DNA of 59,045 bases from Thermodesulfobacteriota bacterium (GTDB taxonomy: Bacteria > Desulfobacterota > Anaeroferrophillalia > Anaeroferrophillales > Tharpellaceae): the NCBI GenBank assembly GCA_024763535.1, contig JANTFH010000011.1, positions 1-59,045 of the forward strand, given 5' to 3'. Every line of letters begins with the position of its first letter. Positions within the stretch are counted from its first letter, which is position 1. Below the pieces are notes generated by a model, which saw only the letters and a program-made list of their open reading frames with translations, had not been told where the DNA came from and searched no databases. The translations under genes were made by a program, and so were the position numbers. This document shows positions 37,282 to 46,159 of the stretch, in pieces.

Positions 37282-38796
37282 ATGCTGGAACATATCCTTC
37301 TCCAAACCATTATAATCCCGGCACTTTGTGCTCCGGCAGTCATTTTCGGGCGGCGCCTGTTTGGTAAAAAAGCAGCCTGGATCGCCCGCATCGGACTGCT
37401 CTATTCCACCCTGCTGCTGCTTTTTGCCACCCTTAAACTGACCCTGGGCGGTGTTCCGATAATAGAACAGCATGCTTTTGCCGGCCCGGCTATCACCATG
37501 AACCTTCTGGGAGACGGACTCAGCCTGCCGATTGCCCTGATTATTAATATGCTCTGCACCGCCCTGGCCTTTTACGCCGACCACTACATTGATCATCGCA
37601 TAGAGGCAATCTATGGCGAGGTTGACGAAAAAACTGCGACCAATCACTATACCCGGTTCTACGCCCTGTTTCTCCTCTTCCCCACCGGTTTCATGGGCGT
37701 CTGCTTTGCCTCAAACCTGATCGGCATCTATTTCTTCCTCGAAATCCTCCCGCTGCCGCTCTTCTTTATCATGGCCATGTTCGGCTATGTCGACCGGGTC
37801 AGAGTCGCTATGGTCTGTTTGATGTGGGCGGTATTCGGAGCCGGTTTTTTCCTGGTCGGCTCCATCATCGTCTACTATCAGACCGCAAGCTTCGCCGTTG
37901 CCAGCATTGCTCAAATGGCGGGGACCCCGGCGGCTTTCTGGTCTATATCGATGTTCCTGTTGACGATTCTTGCCAAAATGGCGGTGGTTCCTTTTCAGGT
38001 CTGGATGCCTTGGGTTCATGCTGAGCACCCGACCTGCATCGCCGGACTGTTGGCGGTCTATGCCAACATTGCCGTCTACGTCATGCTGCGCATCCTGATT
38101 ATTCCACTGACCGCCGATTTTCAGATTTTTTCCCTGCCGCTGATGATTCTGGCACTGATAACCATGGTCTACGGCGCTCTTTTAACCCTGGGGCAGACCG
38201 ACATCAAACGTTTTGCCGCCTGCTCGACTATCAGTCAACTGGCTTACTCAATGCTCGGAGTCTGCTCTCTGACGGTTGCCGGCATCGATGGCGGACTCTT
38301 CTTCTTTCTCGGTCATATCATGGGAAAAACCATCATCTTTTCCACCGCCGGCATCATCGTCTATACCACCGGCATCCGCGATATGCGCCAGCTTGGGGGC
38401 TTGGCCGCAAAAATGCCGTTAACCACGGCCCTCTGGATTATCGGGGCCATGGGACTGGCCGGATTCCCACCGATGAGCAGCTTTCCGGCCGAATGGATCA
38501 TGTTTACCGGCATCTTCAAAGCCGGCCTGATGGGCTCTCCGGCAAAACTCGTAATCGCCATCGCCGGAGCCGCAGCGATCACTTTTTCCGTAGTCTACTG
38601 TTTCCGTTCCGTAAAGATTATCTTCTTCGGCCCTTTAGATGAAAAGTTTATCAACAACAGCCATATCAAGGACCCGCCCCTGTCCATGAGCCTTCCGCTT
38701 CTGACCATCGCCGCCACCACCATCGCTTTAGGCCTCTATCCAAGCATCATTCTCGACCTTTTTCATAAAGTTGTAGCTGCCGGCCCGTTTATGTAG
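37282..38796 (+). CDS. NuoM-like proton-translocating subunit
   Basis: A 504-aa subunit of the NuoM/NuoN type. TM5 Glu154 (IYFFLEILPLPLFFIMAMFG), TM7 Lys232 (LAKMAVVPFQVWMPWVHAEHP) and the TM12 Glu (SFPAEWIMF) match NuoM. At the TM8 Lys position it has Asn262 (LAVYANIAVYVMLR). It starts five bases after the NuoL-like gene. Together with MrpD-like and NuoL-like it gives the cluster three ion-channel subunits. Confidence 0.9.
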   Translation: MLEHILLQTIIIPALCAPAVIFGRRLFGKKAAWIARIGLLYSTLLLLFATLKLTLGGVPIIEQHAFAGPAITMNLLGDGLSLPIALIINMLCTALAFYADHYIDHRIEAIYGEVDEKTATNHYTRFYALFLLFPTGFMGVCFASNLIGIYFFLEILPLPLFFIMAMFGYVDRVRVAMVCLMWAVFGAGFFLVGSIIVYYQTASFAVASIAQMAGTPAAFWSISMFLLTILAKMAVVPFQVWMPWVHAEHPTCIAGLLAVYANIAVYVMLRILIIPLTADFQIFSLPLMILALITMVYGALLTLGQTDIKRFAACSTISQLAYSMLGVCSLTVAGIDGGLFFFLGHIMGKTIIFSTAGIIVYTTGIRDMRQLGGLAAKMPLTTALWIIGAMGLAGFPPMSSFPAEWIMFTGIFKAGLMGSPAKLVIAIAGAAAITFSVVYCFRSVKIIFFGPLDEKFINNSHIKDPPLSMSLPLLTIAATTIALGLYPSIILDLFHKVVAAGPFM

Positions 38797-38859
38797 GATA
38801 AACCCCTGTAAAATCTAACCTGCGTGTTTAAAGCATACAGCCTGAGAAATTTATTTTCA

Positions 38860-38889
38860 TTGCAATTCAGTTAACAATGTGTTTATAGT
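38860..38889 (+). promoter_or_regulatory. Candidate promoter of the aquaporin gene
   Basis: TTGCAA (38860-38865) and TATAGT (38884-38889) with an 18-nt spacer, about 130 nt before the aquaporin start codon. This is a moderate match only. Confidence 0.3.
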
Positions 38890-39021
38890 GAATTGAAAAG
38901 ATACAGAAACTCTTAAAAAGAGTGTGCAATTAATCCAGAGGAGATATTCAACCAGCTCCCAAAGGATAAATTTTCAGTAAATTCAAGGAGCTGTAACCGA
39001 CCTAACTTAAAGGAGGCAAAA

Positions 39022-39714
39022 ATGACATTATCAAAAAAACTCGGCGCGGAGTTTATCGGTACCTTCTGGCTGGTCTTAGGCGGCTGCGGCAGTGCGGTCT
39101 TTGCTGCGGCTTTTCCCGATGTCGGGATCGGCTTTCTCGGCGTAGCCCTGGCCTTCGGCCTGACGGTATTGACCATGGCCTTTGCCATCGGCCATATATC
39201 CGGCTGTCATCTCAATCCGGCAGTCTCATTCGGTCTCTGGTCCGGAGGCAGAATGCCGACAGCTGAACTCGTCCCTTACATCATTGCCCAGGTGGCCGGG
39301 GGTATCGCCGGCGCTGCCGTCCTCTATCTCATCGCCACCGGAAAAGCCGGTTTTGATGTAACCGCCGGATTCGCCTCAAACGGTTACGGAGCACACTCTC
39401 CCGGCGGCTACAGTTTAACCTCCGCTCTCGTAACCGAGATAGTCATGACCTTTATGTTTCTGATTATAATTCTGGGATCAACTGACAAACGGGCCCCGGA
39501 AGGTCTGGCACCGATTGCCATCGGCCTGGGACTCACCCTGATTCACCTTATCAGTATTCCCATCACCAACACCTCCGTCAATCCGGCCCGCAGTACCGGA
39601 GTCGCGCTGTTTCAGGGCGGTTGGGCCATCTCGCAACTATGGCTTTTCTGGGTTGCTCCCATAATCGGGGCGATTCTGGCCGGAGTTGTTTACCGCTGGT
39701 TTGAATCTGAGTAA
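39022..39714 (+). CDS. aqpZ: Aquaporin Z-type water channel
   Basis: A 230-aa six-helix MIP-family channel. Both NPA motifs are present ([18 protein letters not shown]), and the selectivity-filter His, Thr and Arg typical of AqpZ can be placed in [19 protein letters not shown]. It therefore looks like a water channel rather than a glycerol facilitator. An AAAGGAGG lies six nt before the ATG. Confidence 0.95.
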   Translation: MTLSKKLGAEFIGTFWLVLGGCGSAVFAAAFPDVGIGFLGVALAFGLTVLTMAFAIGHISGCHLNPAVSFGLWSGGRMPTAELVPYIIAQVAGGIAGAAVLYLIATGKAGFDVTAGFASNGYGAHSPGGYSLTSALVTEIVMTFMFLIIILGSTDKRAPEGLAPIAIGLGLTLIHLISIPITNTSVNPARSTGVALFQGGWAISQLWLFWVAPIIGAILAGVVYRWFESE

Positions 39715-39724
39715 AGCTCCTTTA

Positions 39725-39749
39725 GGATAGGGTTCTATGAACCCTATCC
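39725..39749. repeat. Perfect 11-bp-arm hairpin between aqpZ and the methyltransferase gene
   Basis: GGATAGGGTTC (39725-39735), loop TAT, GAACCCTATCC (39739-39749). No U-tract follows, so it is not a standard terminator. It may act as an mRNA 3' stabilising hairpin, a factor-dependent terminator, or an operator for the methyltransferase gene 28 nt downstream. Confidence 0.65.
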
Positions 39750-39777
39750 GCCTCACGATTTAAAGAGGGCTCTCCCC

Positions 39778-40767
39778 ATGTCCGAAAAAGCCCAGCGCAA
39801 CCGTACTTTGACCCTCACCGAAACGGAAAAAAAAGAGCTGCTGCGAGAGGCCATCAGCATCACTTCACCCTGCAACATTGATGATTTGAGAGATCGGATC
39901 ATTAATCAGGATATTTTATCCTGCAGCACGTTTTTACCGGAAGCATTCATCGACCTTCTGATCATCGACCCACCCTACAACCTGAGTAAAAAATTCGCCA
40001 CGACCTCCTTTACGCGAAAGAGTGAAACAGCCTACCGGCAGTGGCTTGAATCATGGCTGCCCGGACTTAAACGATGCCTGAAAGAGACGGCATCGCTGTA
40101 TGTCTGCTGCGACTGGCACTCCTCGAAAGCGGTACAGACGGTTTTAGAGGAACATTTTACCATTCGCAACCGGATTACCTGGGAAAGGGAGAAGGGACGC
40201 GGAGCTAAAAGCAACTGGAAGAACTGCTCTGAGGATATCTGGTTCTGCACAAAAACCAACGACTACTATTTCAATGTCGATGCGGTTAAATTAAAACGCC
40301 GGGTGATCGCCCCCTACCGTAACGCCTCAGGAGCACCCAAAGACTGGCGGACGGATGCCAACGGCAACTTCCGCCTGACCCACCCCTCAAACCTGTGGAC
40401 CGATATCTCCATCCCCTTCTGGTCCATGCCGGAAAACACCGACCATCCAACCCAGAAACCGGAAAAGCTGATCGCCAAACTGATTCTGGCCAGCTCAAAA
40501 CCTGGGGATTTTATTTTCGACCCTTTCAGCGGTTCGGGTACCACCTGCGTCGTGGCCAAAAAACTTATGCGCCGCTTCGCAGGGATTGAGATAGAGGCCG
40601 ACTATTGTGCCATGGCCCTGAAACGCCTGGCCGGGGCAGCGGCCGACAAGACCATTCAGGGTTACCATGAAGGCTGTTTCTGGGAACGCAACAGCCGGAC
40701 TCCACAGAAAACAAAAGAGGTGAAAAAACCGAAACCAGGTCCGCTTTTCCACCTCTCTGAAGAGTAG
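39778..40767 (+). CDS. Solitary beta-class DNA methyltransferase (N6-adenine or N4-cytosine)
   Basis: A 329-aa DNA methyltransferase. Catalytic motif IV DPPYNLS (from Asp64) comes before the SAM-binding motif I FDPFSGSGTT (about 247-256), the beta-class order, and HPTQKP (223-228) is the typical region before it. No restriction endonuclease gene is adjacent (aquaporin on one side, lipoprotein on the other). Either a regulatory orphan enzyme or a remnant of a restriction system is possible. The recognition sequence is not predictable. Confidence 0.92.
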   Translation: MSEKAQRNRTLTLTETEKKELLREAISITSPCNIDDLRDRIINQDILSCSTFLPEAFIDLLIIDPPYNLSKKFATTSFTRKSETAYRQWLESWLPGLKRCLKETASLYVCCDWHSSKAVQTVLEEHFTIRNRITWEREKGRGAKSNWKNCSEDIWFCTKTNDYYFNVDAVKLKRRVIAPYRNASGAPKDWRTDANGNFRLTHPSNLWTDISIPFWSMPENTDHPTQKPEKLIAKLILASSKPGDFIFDPFSGSGTTCVVAKKLMRRFAGIEIEADYCAMALKRLAGAAADKTIQGYHEGCFWERNSRTPQKTKEVKKPKPGPLFHLSEE

Positions 40768-40839
40768 AGGGTATCTCAAAAAAAATTATACTTTTTATTC
40801 AAAGGGCAGAAATGCAGGCGAACCGACCACAGCCGTCAA

Positions 40840-42810
40840 TCAAAAACAAGCCTCACTGACAAGACTGATTTTGCCCTTGCGAAACATCAGAGGGTAGAGT
40901 TTTTTAGCAATTTCACCGTCATCCAGAGTGGTCGTCAGGCCGGAAGCTAAAGGCAGATCCCGGCAACCGGCAATCAGCCGGCGCCAGGTTTCAGCATCGG
41001 CTTCAGGATTAATGTTAACCGCCAGCCGGCGCAGCAGCATTATCGTATCATAACCATAGAGCTCCAGCAAACCGGGAACCTGGCCCTGATTGAGAGCGCT
41101 GAATTCGGATTGAAAACGGTTCTGCAGTTCCGCCTGGGGATCAGGATTAGGGTTTTTGGAGTCCGCATCGCTATTGACCGGCGGCAGACAGGCCCCGACA
41201 AAAAATGAGCCTTCGGCAAAATTGGAGACCGAATCCAGAAAATCGGCCTTATTCCAGTATCTGCCTCCCAAAAGAAAGCACTCATCCAGATCGTAGAAAG
41301 CCAGCTGGGGAATCAACAGTTTCAGGGTCTGTTCCCGATCCGGTATTACCAGAGCGTCAAAATCACAGTCAAGCAGCGGCCGCGGCATGATTTTATCGGC
41401 CTCAACAAACTTAATCTCGGCTTCATCAATTCCGAGTTGACGGGCGAATTCAGCAAGTTTGTCCTCACCATACTTTTCCGGTTGTTCGCCGTTCTCCAGC
41501 GCCCTCTGTTGAGCCGCCCGACGCTGCCGCAGCTTCAGCCAGGCTTCATAATCTTTACGCTTCTCTTTAAAACGACGGTAGCGCCGCACCCCGATAAGCT
41601 CCCGGATAGCCGGGCCGAAATCGGGCTGGCTGGCATCATATTCAACCTGACGCACCACCTGACCGCCCCATTTCTGCACCTGACTGACAAATTTTTCCGC
41701 AAACTCCCGCCCGTAACGGTTGCGGGGCACCAGCAACGCAAATTTCTTGATCCCCAGTCGGGTGCGGGAGAGTTCCGCTAAAGAAACCGCCTGATTGCGA
41801 ATCGTCGGACAGTGCTGAAAAACATTCGGATAACCATCCAGGTTGTGAAGCAGCGGACTTAAGCTGATCATCGTCACCCCCAGACTCTGAGCCTCGGCGG
41901 CGGCATAATTTGCAGCTTTGCCGGAGTAGGGCCCGAGCAACAGGCTGACCTTTTTCTCCTGCACCAGATAATTCACTCCCTCCCGGGCTCGTTCACCCTC
42001 ACCGGCAGTATCGTAGAAAAAAACCTTAAAGCGGGGTAGAGAAGGAGTGTCGGCATTACGGTCAGCAACCGGTTCACGCTCTGCCGGCGAAACGTCCGAA
42101 GAGGCCGCAGAAACAGATTGAGCCTCAACTTCCCCCTTTTCAGAAGGATTGTCAACCGCAGTCTTTTCGGCGGTTGTTTTGGGCTCCGGTCGGGGGTAGA
42201 CCCCGAGGGCAATTTCCATCCCCCGCAGAAAGCGGGTGCCGGCAGCCGCACTCGGGCCGCTCAAAGGTAGCAGACAGCCTATTCTGATTTCGCCTTTTTC
42301 GATCTGCAGTTGGTGTTCAAGCAACAGAGCTGCGGCGGCCTTCCGAACCTCATCACTAACTTTACAGCCGCTGCTTAACAGCTGCGCCATATCCAGCATC
42401 AGTTCATTATCACCCGGCGAAAGCGTTCCTTCAGGATGCCGTTTAAGACGCCCGAAATACTCCGCCGCGACCCGACAGAGCAGACCCCGGTCACTCTCCT
42501 GCCGCCAGCGAACAGCCAGTTCATCTTCCCTTAAACGAGAAAGCAGCAGGGAATAGTAATCGGCAGTCTCAACCTCCGGGTACCTGAGATAACGGGCCCG
42601 GACCACCCGACAGGCACCATTATAATCACCCAGTCGTTCCAGCTGTTCCGCCTGCAGACGCCAGGCATCCTTCCTGATCTTGGGGCTGAATGGTAAACGC
42701 TCACCAGCCGGAGATACAGCCGTATGAGGCTGCCACTCTCCGGTACAGCCGGCAAGGAGCAGCAACAAACCAGCCGCCAGCACCCAGATACATTTTCTTA
42801 CGGTCATCAT
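40840..42810 (-). CDS. LpoA-like outer-membrane lipoprotein with a type 1 periplasmic binding domain
   Basis: A 656-aa secreted lipoprotein. The lipobox LLAGC places the lipidated Cys at 22. Residues 45-170 are helical, TPR-like. From residue 173 (GEIRIGCLLPLSGPSAAAGT) a Leu/Ile/Val-binding-protein-like fold begins, interrupted by a low-complexity linker (about 205-258) and an Arg/Lys/Gln-rich insert around RRYRRFKEKRKDYE. This domain order resembles LpoA/LppC, activators of penicillin-binding protein 1A. A sensor or transport-related binding protein is the alternative. It is transcribed alone. Confidence 0.8.
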   Translation of the reverse strand: MMTVRKCIWVLAAGLLLLLAGCTGEWQPHTAVSPAGERLPFSPKIRKDAWRLQAEQLERLGDYNGACRVVRARYLRYPEVETADYYSLLLSRLREDELAVRWRQESDRGLLCRVAAEYFGRLKRHPEGTLSPGDNELMLDMAQLLSSGCKVSDEVRKAAAALLLEHQLQIEKGEIRIGCLLPLSGPSAAAGTRFLRGMEIALGVYPRPEPKTTAEKTAVDNPSEKGEVEAQSVSAASSDVSPAEREPVADRNADTPSLPRFKVFFYDTAGEGERAREGVNYLVQEKKVSLLLGPYSGKAANYAAAEAQSLGVTMISLSPLLHNLDGYPNVFQHCPTIRNQAVSLAELSRTRLGIKKFALLVPRNRYGREFAEKFVSQVQKWGGQVVRQVEYDASQPDFGPAIRELIGVRRYRRFKEKRKDYEAWLKLRQRRAAQQRALENGEQPEKYGEDKLAEFARQLGIDEAEIKFVEADKIMPRPLLDCDFDALVIPDREQTLKLLIPQLAFYDLDECFLLGGRYWNKADFLDSVSNFAEGSFFVGACLPPVNSDADSKNPNPDPQAELQNRFQSEFSALNQGQVPGLLELYGYDTIMLLRRLAVNINPEADAETWRRLIAGCRDLPLASGLTTTLDDGEIAKKLYPLMFRKGKISLVSEACF

Positions 42811-43043
42811 CGTTTACTACCTTAAATAATATCATAACATCTTTCAGATCAAATATAGAATATCTAATTAGCCTCTGACAGCATTCTATGCAAGCAGAAA
42901 AAAACAGCACCTAATTTTTTTTGCACCGATAAATTCAGAAAATAGTGGCGGCCATTCCATTTATGCTTTATAAGCGGTAGTTGAATGAGTTAGAGATCAG
43001 ACACCATCTATTGTCAACCAATTACAAGGACACAGACAGAACC

Positions 43044-43337
43044 ATGACCCGAAAAAATATCGATTTAAAAACAGTTAAACATGTGGCCTCTCTGGCACGA
43101 ATTGAGATGAGTGAAACCGAGATGGAAGAGTACCGCACTCAACTGGACGCGATTTTAGGCTATATGGACAAACTGCAGGAGCTCGACACCTCTGAAGTCC
43201 CGCCGATGGCCCGGGTGGCCGCCAGCGCCACACCGATGCGGGAGGATAAGTTGCGGGAAGGTCTGGGTGAGAAGGTATTAAGCAATGCCCCGCAGCGGGA
43301 AGAGCGCTTTTTCAAAGTCCCCCAGATAATCGAATAA
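43044..43337 (+). CDS. gatC: Glutamyl/aspartyl-tRNA amidotransferase subunit C
   Basis: A 97-aa stabilising subunit of GatCAB, which converts misacylated Glu-tRNA-Gln or Asp-tRNA-Asn. The sequence KHVASLARIEMSETEMEEY and the downstream LDAILGYMDKLQELDTSEV are typical. ATG 43044 gives the family length; reading upstream is possible in frame but unsupported. gatA and gatB are not adjacent; mtnA follows 19 nt later. Confidence 0.92.
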   Translation: MTRKNIDLKTVKHVASLARIEMSETEMEEYRTQLDAILGYMDKLQELDTSEVPPMARVAASATPMREDKLREGLGEKVLSNAPQREERFFKVPQIIE

Positions 43338-43356
43338 ACGAAAAACGCCAATCACC

Positions 43357-44400
43357 ATGACTGCCTTTCAAACCTTATCCTGGGATCGTAAGACCGACAC
43401 CCTGCGCCTGCTCGATCAGCGGCGGCTTCCGAATGCGGAAATTTTTATTGAGTGCAGAACCCTCTCCGCGGTCAGCGAAGCGATCAAGACCCTGGCCGTA
43501 CGCGGGGCCCCGGCCATCGGCGTAACCGCCGCTTACGGGGTTGTTATCGGCCTTAAGGAGCAGCTCGACTGCCACCAGACTGTAGATGAAAAAAATTTTC
43601 TCGGGATAATCAATATTCTGGCCGCGACCCGGCCGACGGCGGTAAATCTTTTCTGGGCTTTGGAGAGGATGAAAAAACTCGGCCTGACCGAGCTTGAGAA
43701 AGGCTTAAATCCGAACCAACTATATAAATGCCTGCTGCAGGAGGCCGACCGGCTCTTTGCCGAAGACCAGCGTGATCACCGCCGGCTGGGAGAATACGGA
43801 GCTCAGCTGATCCCGGCCCGGGCCCGAATCTTAACCCACTGCAATGCCGGAGCCTTAGCCTGTGCCGATTACGGCACCGCCTTAGGCGTTATTCGCGCGG
43901 CCCAGAGCGCGGGTAAGCAGATTGAAGTTTTTGCCGATGAAACCCGCCCCCTGCTCCAGGGATCCCGGCTCACGACCTGGGAACTACTCAAAGATGAAAT
44001 TCCGGTTACCCTGATCTGTGACAACATGGCGGCCCACTGCATGGCTCAAGGCATGATTGATCTGGTGATCGTCGGTGCCGACCGGATTGCCGCCAACGGT
44101 GACAGTGCCAATAAAATCGGCACCTACAGCGTCGCCCTGGCCGCCAGAGCCCACAATCTGCCCTTCTATATCGCGGCCCCGACCTCAACCATAGATTTCT
44201 CTCTGGCTGACGGCAGCAAGATTCCGATCGAAGAACGCGATGCCGATGAAGTAAGATTCTTCGGCGAAAAACGCACTGCCCCGGCAGCGGTCAAAGTCTA
44301 CAACCCGGCCTTCGATGTAACCCCGGCCCAGCTTATCACCGCCATTATCACCGAAAAAGGCATCTGCAAACCGGAACAACTGACCTCAATCAAACCGTAA
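43357..44400 (+). CDS. mtnA: Methylthioribose-1-phosphate isomerase
   Basis: A 347-aa enzyme of the methionine salvage pathway, related to eIF2B subunits. Key motifs are VRGAPAIGVTAAYGV, the catalytic Cys in THCNAGALACADYGTALG, FADETRPLLQGSRLT, and the catalytic Asp in VIVGADRIAANGDSANKIG. Length and motifs are canonical. No other salvage gene (mtnB, mtnC, mtnK) is nearby, so 5'-deoxyadenosine or a truncated salvage role is possible. Confidence 0.95.
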   Translation: MTAFQTLSWDRKTDTLRLLDQRRLPNAEIFIECRTLSAVSEAIKTLAVRGAPAIGVTAAYGVVIGLKEQLDCHQTVDEKNFLGIINILAATRPTAVNLFWALERMKKLGLTELEKGLNPNQLYKCLLQEADRLFAEDQRDHRRLGEYGAQLIPARARILTHCNAGALACADYGTALGVIRAAQSAGKQIEVFADETRPLLQGSRLTTWELLKDEIPVTLICDNMAAHCMAQGMIDLVIVGADRIAANGDSANKIGTYSVALAARAHNLPFYIAAPTSTIDFSLADGSKIPIEERDADEVRFFGEKRTAPAAVKVYNPAFDVTPAQLITAIITEKGICKPEQLTSIKP

Positions 44401-44429
44401 TTTTTTTCAACTACAGTCGAAATTGAAGA

Positions 44430-45980
44430 TTATCTCTTGGTCGGTGTTATTTTAACCTTGGCTCTACCGGTTTTGCTGCCGAAGACTTCGGCCTGGCTCT
44501 GGTTGATATAGATAATAATGCGCTCACCGGAAACCCGGTTTTCACCCTGCCACATGACTGGATTTCCGGTCAGAATCACCTTGCGCTCCGCCTGGATCAA
44601 CTCGGCCCGCTCACAGGTAACAAACTTATCGGCCTGATTGAGCTTAACGTTACCAACGGCAATCGCCCGAACCAGTTTCCGGTTCTCCATATCAAAATAG
44701 TTAACCACCTGATCCGCGTAGAGAACTATATCCTTCTGTTTGGCAACCACCTTGCCGCCGAATGTAATTGTACCTTTCTGCCGGTCGGCCTCGGTCCAGT
44801 CTGAAATAACCTCGAGGGGATCTTCATTATAACCGATACGGGCCTGGGAACGCGGTTTCGGTGAGGCCACCGCCGTATCCTCTTTCGTGGCTACGGCCCC
44901 GGAGCCTTCAAGCCCCGGCGCCGCTGACGCGGGAATTCCGGCAGCTGAAGCCGCCTTTTCTCCGGATGAAGATACTTTTTTCGACTCTTTTTCTGTTTCC
45001 TGGCCAGGGGTCACCGGTCGGTAAAGAGATTCAAAGGTTACTTCCTTGGCCTGTGGTTGGGGGGTGTTTCCCTGACCACTCAACATATTAAAAAGCCGGG
45101 GTTTATCATTTTCCCCCTTGATGGTAGTTGAGAGATATTCATCTCCAACATCATATTCATGTAAGAAAAAGTAGTCCTTGGCCATAAAAAGCAGGGGCAG
45201 GCCCGGGCCCTCGTCCTTATCCAGCCAGGGCCGGGCCTTGGCGACAAACGGACTTTCCGGATAGGCTTTGGTCAGGGTCAACAAAGCGCGATGACCTTCG
45301 TCAATATTTCCCCGGTTGAGATTGGCCAGCCCCAAATAATAGAAAACTTTGTCATCAATAAAACCGGGATAGTGGGCTAAAAGATACTTGAAACGACTGA
45401 TGGCGGAATGGAATTTACCCTGTTTATAATAGAAAAAACCGATATAAAATTCACGTTTGGCAAAACGCCGCTTACAGTCATTGATGCGCTGGATAATCTT
45501 GTTGGTATAGGGCGGGCTGTCGGGATAACGGGTCAGAGCCTCCTCAAAGGTTTCCAGAGCCTGACGCAAAGCCCCAAGATCCCGATCTATCGTATTCAAC
45601 GTTACATAGTAGGTCATCCCCACCTGATAGAAGGCATAAGGGGCTTTTTCGTGATCTTCGTTGAAGTTGATAAAATCGTTATAGGTCCGGGCCGCCTCTT
45701 CGAGCTCATCCCGACGATAGGCGATATCAGCCGTACGCAGCAGAGCCAGTTTCGCATATTCCGTATCCGGAAATTCATTCTGAATCTCCTGAAAAAGATC
45801 GTTAGCGCTGCCGTAACTCTCGTTCTGATACTTCTGCTCCGCCTTCTGAAAAAGGATTTTCGGATTCTCAATTCCGGAGTTATGTGAAGCACATGAACCG
45901 GAAAACATCGCCACCACGGCCAAAAATAGAAAAATAAAAAAGCACTGCCAAACAGAACTTTTCTCGTTTACCTGATACAT
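44430..45980 (-). CDS. BamD-LptA (OstA) fusion protein
   Basis: A 516-aa single reading frame joining two outer-membrane assembly proteins. Residues 1-30 are a signal sequence ending FSGSC, a weak lipobox with Cys30. Residues 36-253 form TPR repeats in BamD/YfiO style (ILFQKAEQKYQNESYGSAND, QNEFPDTEYAKLALLRTADI, RYPDSPPYTNKIIQRINDCK). A 130-residue linker, partly Ala/Ser/Gly/Pro-rich (325-380), leads to residues 387-512, an OstA/LptA beta-jellyroll (ITFGGKVVAKQKDIVLYADQ, ILTGNPVMWQGENRVSGERI). BamD acts in beta-barrel insertion and LptA in LPS transport to the outer membrane. It is transcribed alone, convergent with mtnA. Confidence 0.88.
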   Translation of the reverse strand: MYQVNEKSSVWQCFFIFLFLAVVAMFSGSCASHNSGIENPKILFQKAEQKYQNESYGSANDLFQEIQNEFPDTEYAKLALLRTADIAYRRDELEEAARTYNDFINFNEDHEKAPYAFYQVGMTYYVTLNTIDRDLGALRQALETFEEALTRYPDSPPYTNKIIQRINDCKRRFAKREFYIGFFYYKQGKFHSAISRFKYLLAHYPGFIDDKVFYYLGLANLNRGNIDEGHRALLTLTKAYPESPFVAKARPWLDKDEGPGLPLLFMAKDYFFLHEYDVGDEYLSTTIKGENDKPRLFNMLSGQGNTPQPQAKEVTFESLYRPVTPGQETEKESKKVSSSGEKAASAAGIPASAAPGLEGSGAVATKEDTAVASPKPRSQARIGYNEDPLEVISDWTEADRQKGTITFGGKVVAKQKDIVLYADQVVNYFDMENRKLVRAIAVGNVKLNQADKFVTCERAELIQAERKVILTGNPVMWQGENRVSGERIIIYINQSQAEVFGSKTGRAKVKITPTKR

Positions 45981-46159
45981 TATTCCGGATATTCCTTGAT
46001 TAAATAAACTGGTTGAGTTAGCATATCTTTAACGGTGTAATTCACCTTTCAGACAGTTGGAGTTTGAGCTGCTCCGACCTATTTTTCAACCGCCGGACCG
46101 GGCCGCTGCCATAATCTCCAGCGTATCGGATTACAAACCAATTCAAATATTACAGATAG

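Noticed and set aside
31138-38796. Membrane-bound hydrogenase (Mbh) operon
   Set aside because: Only antiporter-type subunits are present; no NiFe large/small subunit or ferredoxin-like subunit is encoded in the window.
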